From Clytia hemisphaerica (Eukaryota; Cnidaria; Hydrozoa; Leptothecata; Clytiidae), in assembly GCA_902728285.1 (NCBI GenBank), contig CACVBU010000975.1, forward strand, positions 990,193 to 1,054,192: 64,000 nt of DNA. Reading direction: 5' to 3'. Below are positions 23,901 to 34,520 of the stretch, piece after piece (within the stretch, counting starts at the first letter, position 1; the number at the start of each line of letters is the position of its first letter). A program made the position numbers and the translations under genes. A model generated the notes under the pieces. That model made no database searches. It was given only the letters and a program-made list of their open reading frames with translations, and had not been told where the DNA came from.

Positions 23901-24561
23901 TTCCTTTACTGCAAACATGTTAAAATAATGAAATGATTTGTTTGTGTTTGTCAAAGTCTGGTGTTTTGGTTGGGTTTTTCCATCCAAATTGTCTCCAACT
24001 ACAAGGGGATCAAAACCGTTTTCCCCTTTTCTTACTGCTTCCTCTTTCTGTAAAGAGAGAACATAGAGTTTATGTTAAAACAAATTCTTCTTTTATTTTG
24101 CACTGCATAGCTTTATATATAGTACTTTACGTTAGTACATGTGGAAAAAGTTATATACACACTAGTCACTAAGAATTATTGAAACATGAAATTTTTCAGA
24201 AGTTACCCAAATTTCTGCATATTAGTACAAATATTTATATTGGTTTACCTCTCTTTTCCAGTCTTTTACTTAAGAATCATGATTTTCACCCATTTGAATT
24301 AGTTTCTTTCTGATTGCTGTTGGATGTGTGGACATTTTGGACTGACATAACACCTCTTGTCCCTAAGATAGATTTTGAAGCGAAGTAAAAAATAATTTTT
24401 GTAATGCATTCACAAAAGACAAAAGATTTAGCAATAAAATAAATATTCTCACAATGAAAGATAATGGCGAAACATTTTCAATATTTCATGCATATATATA
24501 ATAATCAATGAATTTTAGAAAAATAACTGTAAAATGTTTACTTCTGTTTTAGCTTTGTATG

Positions 24562-24862
24562 TACTTTAATGGGATAAACTTTTGCGGGGATTAAATTTAG
24601 TGTTTTTTCACGATTTCGTGACTTTTACTGTCAAATAATGTATTTTGGTTGTTGAAATACGCATTATTTGCGCTTCTTTGATGCAAGTAGCCATTGAAAT
24701 AGTATTTATTTGACATATTTTGAGTTTTGTTTAGAAATATTTCGCGGATGAGCCCCTTCCAAATTTCCATTGTGACTTAATTTTGCGGATTTTCGCGGAT
24801 GACACCCAAATCTGCGAAATCCGCAAAATTTAATCCCCGCAAAAGTTTATCCCATTAAAGTA
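24562..24862. mobile_element. MITE with ~35-bp perfect inverted ends and TA target
   Basis: TA at 24562-24563 and 24861-24862 flanks CTTTAATGGGATAAACTTTT and its perfect complement at the other end. The inverted match continues through GCGGGGATTAAATTT. It sits in an intron of the DUF6589-family gene. The TA target and long perfect ends point to a recent Tc1/mariner-type insertion. Confidence 0.88.
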
Positions 24863-25385
24863 TATTTATCAACTTTTTTTGATTCCTTTCGACCTTAAAA
24901 TTTGTTAGTTTATTTTACTGTTTATTGTATTTGTATATATTGTATATCAACTTTTAAATATCATTTTTACCTTTCTTAATAAAACACATTGTCTGAAAAA
25001 CAAACCATTCTTGTATCTCAGAGCACTTAGATGTTCATTGTGTGCAGAGACAATCGAATTGCAAATCTGTGTGGTAGAATATTTGTTTACTTTGGTTAGT
25101 TTCTTGATGACTTTAGTAATCGTTGGAATTTTTGTTGTAAATTCTTTAAAGACAGTATCAACTTTCAATTGTTTTATTGATTGTGCATCGGTTTTGCGCA
25201 AAATTGAATTTGTGGACATTGAAGACAAATCTGTTAGTTCTTCTAGACAGCATTTCATCAGCGACTCAATGAGGTGATTTTTATACTCTGGGAGTTTCAA
25301 CAAAGTTGCCATTGCTTCTAAAGGTGATGGTTATATAATATTGTAATTTTTATAAGTTTCAGAAAGCAATGGCAAAGAAAAGAAA

Positions 25386-25461
25386 AGCCCTGATAGTCTA
25401 ATGATACATGATAATCATGCACTAATGTTATGATTGGTCCAGGTTCGATTCCTGGTCAGGA
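25386..25461 (+). tRNA. tRNA-like sequence, probably a tRNA relic
   Basis: The 76-nt stretch has a canonical T arm (CCAGGTTCGATTCCTGG), an acceptor stem GCCCTGA with TCAGGAC (one mismatch) and an A-box-like TAGTCTAATGATACATG. The anticodon arm does not form a clean 5-bp stem, so no anticodon is assigned. It lies within an intron. It is more likely a degenerate tRNA or the head of a SINE than a working tRNA gene. Confidence 0.4.
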
Positions 25462-25848
25462 CAAATCATTATTCAATAACGTTTTCATGTTTAGAAATAC
25501 TACTTGTTCTAAAATCATAATCAAAGTACTAAAAAATTCGATAATAAGTTACTGTAAAGCTTAGTTTTCAAAGCACTAACCTTTTTTCATGTCAAAGGAA
25601 ATTAATTTAACAGTAATAGCTTCAAGTCCATTGACAATCTTTGTTTTTGTTGACCCTTTCTCTATGGTTTCAATGGTTACCTAAAATATTATTAGTTAGG
25701 AACTAAAAAATATCATAAATTATTTGTCTCATTCTGATATTTTTGAAAATGTCATCTAAATTCAAATACTTACTTTTCTACTTCAATTTCTACTAATGCA
25801 TGCTGCTAAAATATTGTACCCAAGGATTAGGAGAATTAAAGATCAATA

Positions 25849-26043
25849 ACTTATTGGAACTAATTTTTGCGGGAACTAATTTTTGCAGTTGAAAAAAAAT
25901 ATCCAAAAATTGGCATTTCGCTGGATTTAATTTTTGTGGTTTTTTTCATTCTGGAATTTTTGTGGGTTTTAATTTTTGCGGTTTTGCCCATTTTTGGCTT
26001 GAAAATGCTAAAATCAATTCCGCGAAAATTGGTTTCAATAAGG
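25849..26043. mobile_element. TA-flanked MITE, ~195 bp
   Basis: The ends ACTTATTGGAACTAATTTTT and the complement of AAAATTGGTTTCAATAAGG match with a few changes, followed inward by GCGGGA / TTCCGC. TA lies on both sides (25847-25848 and 26044-26045). It is intronic in the DUF6589-family gene. The TTTTTGCGG theme is shared with 24562-24862 and 40666-40935. Confidence 0.7.
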
Positions 26044-28474
26044 TAATCTTTTTGTTGATGTGAATATTCGTCCAAAAGTTTTAAATTACCTTCACTTGCT
26101 TGTAACCAATCCTAGTGTGAGATGTGCTTAAAGTCTTTGGAGCCATTTCTCTCTTTGTCTTGGTTTGCTTTGCTCCAGGAGTTTTTGATTCAGTAGTAGT
26201 TATTTTTTCAGGATTTTTCTAAAATAAAATCAGTTACTGCTTTAATATATTAGTGATTATATATTATTATTTCAATCACCTTATTAATATATGGAACATT
26301 AAATAATTCCTTTAAAACCCTCAACAACCATCATTTATGCCCTTTTATTTTATTAGGAATAGAACTTCAAATATTTTTATTTAATTTTTGAGATAATATT
26401 GATTTTTAGCAATAGCAATTTCTGCATTTTTGAGAAACATTATATGTAATTTGTCATCTTTTAAAACTGAAACTTAATTTTAAATATTTCTTATCTCAAT
26501 GGCACCACATGTTGAATTTTTAAAAGTAACTATGAGCTTATTTGGCAATAGTTAGTTTCAATTTTTTTTATTGAAACTTGGTGAAGCGTGATGCTGCAGA
26601 TCGAATCTGTGTTTTGACTGGACACACCAACCTTTTTAAAGGTACAGTCTGTCTATTGCAACAGCTATTTCCAATTCAAAGCGTGTTAATATAACTTCCT
26701 CCTAATTTTTTAATATCTTTTAATAACTAACTCCAAGTATCGGAAAATAAACTAGTCTCTATTATTGACTGATATATCGCTCTACCGATGGTATAGAGCA
26801 CTTTCTTGAATCGCAAGTCAGATTTGCAAATAACTTCCTCCTATATATTTCTTACTGACAGCACAGCTAAAAACACTTTTAAATCTATATTTTGTCACTA
26901 CATAGCACATCAACCACAGAAATACTAATTCTTTCATATTTTCAACACTAAAACAATGAAAAATATTTTTATACATGAAAGTCAAGTTGACAAGACACAA
27001 ATAAGTCCTTAGTTTGGCTTTAGCATTTTGCACTATATCAATTCAGTATTTTTCTAGAAACCCTGTTTCTCCTAAATAAACCACTTGGCGTGAATCTTGT
27101 TATTATTTCCACTTAGTCCCTTTCTTGACACTTCACTTAAGATTATAAGTTCATTCTTTATTTTTAAACAATTTTTTTTCATACGGTAATCATCTATTTC
27201 ATATAAATCAAATAAATAATTGATCTTATAATAAATTCTTAAATCTTGGCATTGACCCTTTACTATTTCTTTTAAAAGAACCTGTAAATTTTTGTTAATG
27301 CTTGCCTTATTCACTATGCACTTTGAGCCTGAAAATTTAGTATCCATGCTTAAGATCGTTCTTATTCTTTGGGATTTTTGATTCTCATTGATCTTCCAAA
27401 ATAGTCATTTAAGAGAATAAGGCAACATTTGAAAACTATTGAAAAAAAAATTACTCCAGCATACTTCCCTCACCCAGTACAAACAAGATAAATCATCTTG
27501 TCTTTATATAAGTAATAGTTTTGTTGTAAAAGACAAATCAGTTATATTACATTATCATTTAAACAAAATTTGCTTGATGCTGGAGTAATTAGTTATTCTA
27601 AAGACCATCGCATTCTCCAAAAAAACTCTGAGTGCAGAGCAGTTCTTATGCTAGAACATTGATCTTTAAAGGAAAAGAAATCTAAATATAATTCACCATA
27701 GTTCTTGGAAAGCTGTTAATGTTAAAAGAACTTCAATGTACTATAGAGCTCTTGACTTTTTTTCTCTATCCTGGGAAAACAAAAATGAACCTAACCTATG
27801 ATTCCATTAACAAAGGAATTATACTGATTCTTAAAACATATTCTAAGATTAATATATAAGATATAATATAAATAATTCATTCAATCCTGAAAATCTAAAA
27901 AAAATAAGAACAAAGATAGCCTTAACCAACATGCAAAAAAATAAATTCTTACCATCATAGGCTTCTTGGTGGGGATGAGATTTTCTTTTTCAAATGAAAT
28001 TTTCTCCAAAAGATTTTTCCTACTTTGTGGGTGCTGCTGTGCGTCATCAGTATTCTTTGGTGCCAAGCAAAGTCTTTTTCTACTCTTACCGACAACAGTG
28101 GATGAAGATGGACTTCTGCCAGGGGATTGATTCTTTGGTAAACGCTTGACTGAAAAATCTGTTAAATTCAATTTAGATGTCTTATCAAAGTTTTCAATGA
28201 CAAACTTCTCATCATCCAAACATTTTTGGAGATGTTTTGTAACATTTTCAGCTTTTGTAAAACACTGTGAACACACTCTACGGGCATTCTCAAACTGAGT
28301 GATGTCTATGACTTTACTCAATGTTTCTTTTGTCTTGACGGCAGCAAGGGTTGAGTATCGTCGTCCAAGAATCAAAATGTCATTTCCACAAATCAAACAA
28401 TGCCTGACTGAATTTCCTTTTGGGTAGCTTTTTGTAGGAGTTCTGTGTAGTGCTCCTTTAAATTTATCGTTCAT

Positions 28475-29560
28475 ACTTATATAAGACTTTACCAGTATTG
28501 CATTTTTTCATCAACATGTCCAGCATGTGTAGAAGAAGAAATGAATAGGAGGCTCATTGTAGTGGGAATGACATTTTGGGCTTGGTTTGGGTGTTAAAAT
28601 TTAGACCCAACTTAAAATTTTTATATGAAAATATAATAATAAAAGGACATACCTTTCTTAACCAAATGTCAAGTTATGGGATAATCTGGACATATTTAAT
28701 AAAAAATTCAAGTTACATACAAGTCAAAGAATAATAAAATTGGAAGTGAAACCTCTCTAACCACCCTTGGTGAACAAACGCAGAAGAAGGGCCAACAACC
28801 ATTCCCCAAATTCCCACACAGCACCATAACCATACAAATAATTTCTTTAGGGTAAATGGTAAATCACAGCTGATTTTTTTACACTCGCGGGAAATAATAT
28901 TCCTCAGAAATCTTTGACGACGATCTTTTTTGTGGAGCACGGTGGGTGACTGATGAATTATAAAACCAGAATAGTACTCAGACTCCTCAGACAAAGTCAA
29001 TAACGCGGTCAGGCCAAATTCCGTAATGCAAATCTTCCAGATGTTAAATATGCCCGACCTTCAGAGCAAAGCGTGTCGTACCATATTTCCACATCTGGTA
29101 CCAGATAATAGGGGACCATTCAATAAAATTTCAAGCACCTAACCAATGGGAAGTACCGCGGTTTTTTTGAAAATTTTTTTCCTGTCTTCACTTTGATCCA
29201 TGTCAACGGGGTCATACATTTGCTGTTTTACACGCTCGATTTCAACACGTTACTTTTCGCTGGGTCTTCACGCCCAATGGGCTTCTTGTTTTTTGCTAAT
29301 TCAACTTCTTGCGTTTTCAAATACTCCTTACTGGGTCAGATAAAGTGTAATTGCATCCTAGGTTTTCCCGTTTGTTAAAGTCACGCTATGTTATTCAAAA
29401 TCTTGTGACCCCGCTCCCACCCACTTCACAACGTCTTGACCGCTTGCATATGTTCCCTTCATAAAAATATTATTAAATACTTTTTACTACCAACCCGAAA
29501 ACCAATCAAAGAATTCAGCGGTAGGAGGGTCTAAATCAATTCACCTTTTCGCTTTATTAG
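28475..29560. other. Upstream of the DUF6589-family gene; no gene recognised
   Basis: A minus-strand frame at 28713-29000 is Trp-rich and without a domain. The complement ATCTGGTACCAGAT at about 29092-29105 is a perfect 14-bp palindrome. If the helicase/DUF6589 pair is one transposon, its right end should lie here, but no match to the 18.1-18.5 kb side was seen. Confidence 0.4.
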
Positions 29561-29697
29561 TTGGATAGCCTGTGACAATTGTGATGAGTGGTTTCACCTT
29601 CAACGCTCCGGATACCCATACGAAGACGAAGATTACTGGCACATTAAATTGGCTGATGTTGAATTTGTTTGCCACTTATGTAACTAGCGAGTTCTTA
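29561..29697 (+). CDS. PHD-finger terminal exon
   Basis: A pyrimidine-rich acceptor (TTTTCGCTTTATTAG) precedes a frame reading WIACDNCDEWFHLQ and later FVCHLCN before a TAG at 29695-29697. This is the C-terminal half of a PHD zinc finger: CxxC, WFH, then a final CxxC. PHD fingers usually read histone H3 tails and also occur in some transposon proteins. The expected Cys after WFH is not visible where usual (QRSGYP follows). No upstream plus-strand exon was found, so it may be an orphan fragment or the end of a gene whose other exons I cannot place. Confidence 0.55.
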
Positions 29698-30131
29698 AGT
29701 CGTTAATATTTTACAAATTTATTCTAGATTTCACTCTTACGTACACCCCTGTCTCAGTCTAATTACCGAAGAAATATGGGTATTTTTGTTCGCAGGGGAC
29801 CATTTTTGGCCCAATATTTTCCGTCAGGAAGAAGTCACCATAACGTTATTGACACCCGGGTAACCTGATAACAGCTGTTCATAATTTTGTTACGTGCACG
29901 GTAAACCTCTGAAGGCACTTGAAAATTATACATCTGAGGAAAATAGTCCTCCCGCGGAAAATTTTACAACAAGAATCTTGTTGTGCGACAGAAAGTCAAA
30001 AACTGATACGGCGCCCTATTCGTAAACACAATCACGCAACTTTGTTGTCATCCCCAGTCCTTTTAGACGAACGCGGTCCTTACGATTTTGAGATAGCATA
30101 TTCGTCAGATTGTATGTTTTCACCCATCCCT

Positions 30132-32892
30132 TTAGAGCTTCAGCGTTGTGGGCAGAAAACAATCACAATCTGATCTCAAGGTCCACCAATCTGGTCCACC
30201 GTTTGCTGCATTGTTTCTCCTCCGCTCCTTTGCCCTTAAATCTCTCCCGGCCTGGTTGATGCTTTCCCTACACTGCCGCCAAGTCCGTTCGTACTCTTTG
30301 CCGTAATGATGTTTTATAACTCCTGAACAAAAAATTGAAATGAATGTTAATTTAAAACACAGAAGCAAAGAGAAATTCTTTCTTGTTTAATCTCAACGAC
30401 AACCAAACAGACAGACAGACAGACCTCTTAGTTTATTCTTAACTGGCATTCTGGAACAAATTTATGACATTTTTGAATATTTCAAAATCTGTCAAAATCC
30501 AAATTCTTTTCAGCAAAAGAGACAAACTTAAATCCGGTTTCAAGTTTCAAAAATTGTTTGAATAATATTTTTTCTCTCTTTGTGTTTATTTCAAATACTT
30601 ATGACGGGCTAAGTTTCATTAAAAACCTTTAACTCAGTGTATCAGTAAAGATGAGATGAAGAAAGCCTCTTATGTGGTAAAGAATGGACTTACTTTTAAG
30701 AAGCGCTAATCTTTCCCCGTCCATCTCCGTTGCTTGACAATTTGATTTGGCAGGCTCGATAATTCCCTTCATTCGTTCTTCTGGTGTCCATAAAATTTTA
30801 GCTATCTTAATCGCGAATTTCGTCGCCTTCCTTGTCCTCGGCACGTCAAGCAAACATTGATCATTGTACATCTAAACAAAAAATTATAATTATAACTCAC
30901 CTTTCTACTTGCAATTTGACGTCACTAAGGCCGCGAATTTTTTGACACCCCTTCTAAATCGAATCTACTAATGGTGGGTATCATCTGTGCAAAGTTTGGT
31001 AAACTATTCATAATTTGAACAATTCGACCCTGAGCGACTCTACTACGAAGTAAATCTTCGGTTCTGAAAAAAATAGCAAAAACCCATAAATAGACTTAAA
31101 GCCTACTTTTACGATGTTCTACCCAAAATTACATCACGCACTTGTTTAAATACCTTATACTAGAACTCAAGACGTCAAGGAATTATGTAACGAAAATCAC
31201 TTACAAAATCTGCTCTGTCAGCTGTGTCATTTGATGTGGATGAAGCAGAACTTGATGCTTGTTGTTCCGTTGTTGACAGCTGAAATAGCCAAAAAAAATA
31301 TTCAATATATTTTACTGATTTAATAAAGCCTGAACATATTTTCCTCCATCTGAGATTTTCTTATATGCATTTAATTTCCCCCCTCCCCCTTTGGCATATT
31401 TGCCTAACCCCTCTTTTAGAATGGGGTACTAGGCTCCAGGTCTGAACTCCTGCACTTTCTTTTCAAATTTAATTTCGCTTATACAATAAAGCAAGTGAAT
31501 GATTTTTTTTGAGCATGCATGATTTTTATAAGTTTATTTTCTTTTTAAATGTAAAAGAAAACATACAGAAAACTAATTATTTTGCAGTTGCCTACCAGGA
31601 TTTATTCAAGTAGCGCATTTGTCTTTTTTGTTTCTGCCAAAACTTCCCCAAGGACTTTAGCCTAAAAATCGAAAAATTATAAGCATGTAAAAAAAAATCA
31701 ATTGAGATGGCTTGACATCTAAATTTCAGGGTGATTCTCTAACTGCAAAAGACCATATTCAGAAACAAAAGATCTGTCACTTTGCATGTACCAGTATATC
31801 AAATTTCTCATGGTATGAATGTAATAAACCTTACTAAATAATTCAACAATATAAATAAACTAACCATATAAATAAACTAACCATATCATCATTGCCGGAT
31901 TTCAGAGGGGGTGGTCTACGTCCGTTGTTTAAAAACCCTGAGCTTGTTGTGTGAAAATCGACTCCAGCAGACGCCGAAGCCCCAGGTAGAGTGGGTAGTG
32001 AGGGTAGTGGTGGTTGCTGAACCATTTATCTGTAAGCTTTTGGCTGTTTTTCTTGCAATTCATCTATGAAAAATGACAGATTGATTTCCTACAATATATT
32101 ATTTGTCAGGCAACAGAAGTTGGGAAGAGAGTGCAAAATTTTCAAACTGTAATAGCCAAAGAAAAGGTTTGCGAATAAATTATTAAAAGAGAGAGGCTTA
32201 TACAAGATTTTAGGCAAAAGAAAAGTGGCGGGAATATTGATATCCTTTACACGATAGATATTCGTTTGAATGAAAAACGAATTAACAGAACTAGCCCCGC
32301 TAGGAAAAATCTCAAAACTTAATAAGCCGTGGGAGGGGATTTGAATAAATATGTCCTGGGTGGAAAATTTTCAAAAAATTAAATAGCGGGGGACACTTAT
32401 TAGGTACCCGAAAGTACCCAGGTAAAAGAATTATGATTTAAAAAAAAATGAACTAAAAAGATAATACTTACAATTTGGAGAACCTGGTGAATCTCGAATC
32501 CTTTCATCCAAAATCGAGTTACCTAGGTTTATGAAATAAGTTTAAATCAAATGTTATGAAACATTCAATAGGATATGGTCCAATGAAGTAGAAGCTGAAA
32601 GCTAGAATCAAATCTCTTTGGTAGGATTTGAAGCCAACAAATCCTACCAAAGTTGCGCGGCCTTGCGTCAAATCTTTGTATCTGTAAGCACGCTAATGCA
32701 ACGAAGAAATTTCACGTTATTTTAAACTGTTACCCAGTCTCCTCAAGCTTTAAACCTGGCTTGCGCCTTTTTCTTTAATATTCAAATTTTATAAGGTGTA
32801 TCAATCAAAAAATTATAATTACAACTTACTACCTATAGTTGTCTCGTCATTGTCATCTCTCTTTCCAATTCTAGTTCCTTCTTTCTTTGTCC
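30132..32892 (-). pseudogene. BEN-like domain gene, six exons, one in-frame stop
   Basis: Exons on the minus strand: 32833-32892, 32472-32522, 31882-32063, 31205-31279, 30694-30871 and 30132-30322. All junctions are GT-AG and in phase. The first three exons code for low-complexity sequence (PPLPSLPTLPGAS), the fourth is Ser/Thr-rich, and the last two form a helical domain with RTRKATKFAIKIAKILWTPE and HYGKEYERTWRQCRESINQA. That pattern resembles the BEN domain, a DNA- or protein-binding module of chromatin and transposon proteins; I make the call by resemblance. A TAA at 32026-32028 lies directly before an ATG, so translation may start there instead, or the stop breaks a longer frame. Exons upstream of 32892 were not found. 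Confidence 0.55.
31851..31884. repeat. 17-bp tandem duplication across a splice donor
   Basis: ATAAATAAACTAACCAT occurs at 31851-31867 and again at 31868-31884. On the minus strand this gives two consecutive ATG|GTTAGTTT donors at the end of the third exon of the BEN-like gene. Using the outer donor would lengthen the exon by 17 nt and shift the frame. Confidence 0.95.
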
Positions 32893-34308
32893 CTGGAAGA
32901 TAAAATGATAATCAATCAATTTCGCTCACTACCTAAGCAATAGACAGGAGACCCGTCGTGTGTTTTTTTATAATTTGATGTACACAAGACGGGTTCGAGC
33001 TGTGAGTCCCATATTGGACTCACATTTTTTACAGTGGGAAATTCGAATTTAGTGCTGTCCTCACTTACTAAAATAAAAACCAAATTTCGAAAGTTGCGCT
33101 TTCTCTAAGAAAGTGTGACCAGTAAAAGAATAACAAAATTTGATTGGCTATGTTTTCAACCGTTATTAGGATCTGCGAAATTCAAACTCTCAGCCCGTAC
33201 CATGCTATACATTTCGCCATCAGTTTATCAAAGAAGAAATCATAGCATGGATTCCCAGGCTACCTAAGCAAGGGAAGAAACATAAAAAATCCCTGAGCTA
33301 GTCCGGACCCGTACTAACTTTTCCTATTATCTCAAAAAGCTCACGAGTAAAAATCAGGATGGTGCATAATGTCCTCCTTAGTTGGTGATGATGCTAAATT
33401 TTTCTACAGTCACCCCTCTCTTTTTTTCTCCCCCCAGCTATTTGACGATTTAGTGGTTCCCCCATTAGGTTGATATAAAAATGCTAATGCGTTAAATATA
33501 GAGATTTTGGAAAGCTTGAAAATTGAAACTGCTTGAAAAGTGAAGTTATATTAGAAACATTAGTAAAGAAAGTTCCAATCTAGCCCTGTTTTTGTTGCTC
33601 TACATCTATGTCTCTCCCAGAAATAAGAGCATGTGACAGATGAGTTAGAAAACATATACGTCGTTCTAAATGAAAATCCATAAGAGTAATGAATGAACCT
33701 TCGATGAATAAACATACCAATGAACTTGACCACACAGGAATATGGCAGACCCTTATCTTTAGGTTAGTGTAAAACGCAGGTCACAGGTCGCAGGTCACAG
33801 GTCAACAAAACACAGACCAGAATACAAAATTACAAATATTACGCAGACCCGATAAAAGAAAAATCTATATCGCTTCATGTTGTTTTTTTTATAAGAAGAT
33901 TGACTTTGAATATAGTTGACAATATTTATTATTTAATTCCGGGAATCAAAGATAAACATATTTATTTTTCTTATAAGCAATATTTTTATAAGATAAGAAA
34001 CCAATTAATAAGTTTTGATCTAGAAAACATTGTTCTTTTATAAGAACGTCAGGGTAAAATTTTGGATTTAAAACAAAAAATAAGTATAATGCTAATCATC
34101 AAAGAAAAACACTACTCTCGTAACAAAACGGGTAATCTGGGGATTGAGGAAAATTTGTCACAGGAGGCGGATACTTATAAGCATATTTATAGAAAAGATC
34201 AAGCACATCCTAAGCATGATACCGAGCCTTCATAAATGTTTAAAAATAGTATGTTAGCCACCAAACATTGAATAAGCTAATCGGAGGCATTGATTTTATT
34301 ATCACAAT
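32893..34308. other. Intergenic with scattered repeat ends
   Basis: GGATTCCCAGGCTACC at about 33248-33263 matches 5399-5414. CATGCTAT near 33210 is loosely inverted with ATAGCATGG near 33241, suggesting a MITE end. No coding frame was recognised. Confidence 0.4.
33778..33804 (+). promoter_or_regulatory. Four AGGTCA-type half-sites in DR1 spacing
   Basis: The 7-bp period reads AGGTCA-C, AGGTCG-C, AGGTCA-C, AGGTCA. Direct AGGTCA repeats with 1-bp spacing are the DR1 element bound by RXR, HNF4 or COUP-type nuclear receptors. It lies about 0.9 kb upstream of the first exon seen for the BEN-like gene. It may equally be a short 7-bp tandem repeat with no function. Confidence 0.35.
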
Positions 34309-34520
34309 AGCGAGGTTAAGTAACCGAGATAAATCACGATGACGGATGGTACTTTTACAGCCTATGTTCTAAATAGCGCAACTTCTACAGGCTAGTCCGG
34401 GTAAAATGCCAGAAAATCGTGAGAATTTTCGCAAGTAAAATCTACTCTACTTTGCTACAGACTAGCCTGTAGAAATTGCGCTATTTAGAACGTGATTTAT
34501 ATCGGTTACTTAACCTCGCT
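34309..34520. mobile_element. Fold-back MITE, 212 bp
   Basis: AGCGAGGTTAAGTAACCGAG at 34309 is inverted at the right end (complement AGCGAGGTTAAGTAACCGAT). A second inner pair, TTCTAAATAGCGCAACTTCT and its complement, makes most of the element one long hairpin. No coding frame and no clear target duplication. Confidence 0.8.

Larger units (their letters stand above)
21083..28474 (-). pseudogene. DUF6589-family gene, eleven exons, three in-frame stops
   Basis: Exons: 27953-28474, 26090-26218, 25581-25680, 24971-25317, 24249-24362, 23898-24047, 23457-23681, 23188-23264, 22659-22818, 22240-22423 and 21083-21856. The first ten join in phase at GT-AG sites; the last junction does not, so an indel or a missed exon lies near 21860-22240. 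Exon 1 carries a zinc-knuckle region (CLICGND, CSQC, HLQKC). Later exons show motifs I associate with DUF6589 proteins of cnidarians and fungi: VVGDNLDGKTQP, VPLGAYALNENKHEDM, GDQLTEERSRSAQ and KGGKGKNISLDLRLEH. Stops fall in frame at 24270-24272, 23649-23651 and 21332-21334. The family is transposase-like and its biochemical role is not established. Confidence 0.75.

Noticed and set aside
25011..25277. Plus-strand 88-codon frame
   Set aside because: Antisense of the fourth exon of the DUF6589-family gene.
26760..26820. tRNA-like D-arm sequence
   Set aside because: A D-arm hairpin is visible but there is no T arm or acceptor stem.
29919..30173. 84-codon plus-strand frame
   Set aside because: Partly antisense to the last BEN-like exon, with no domain.
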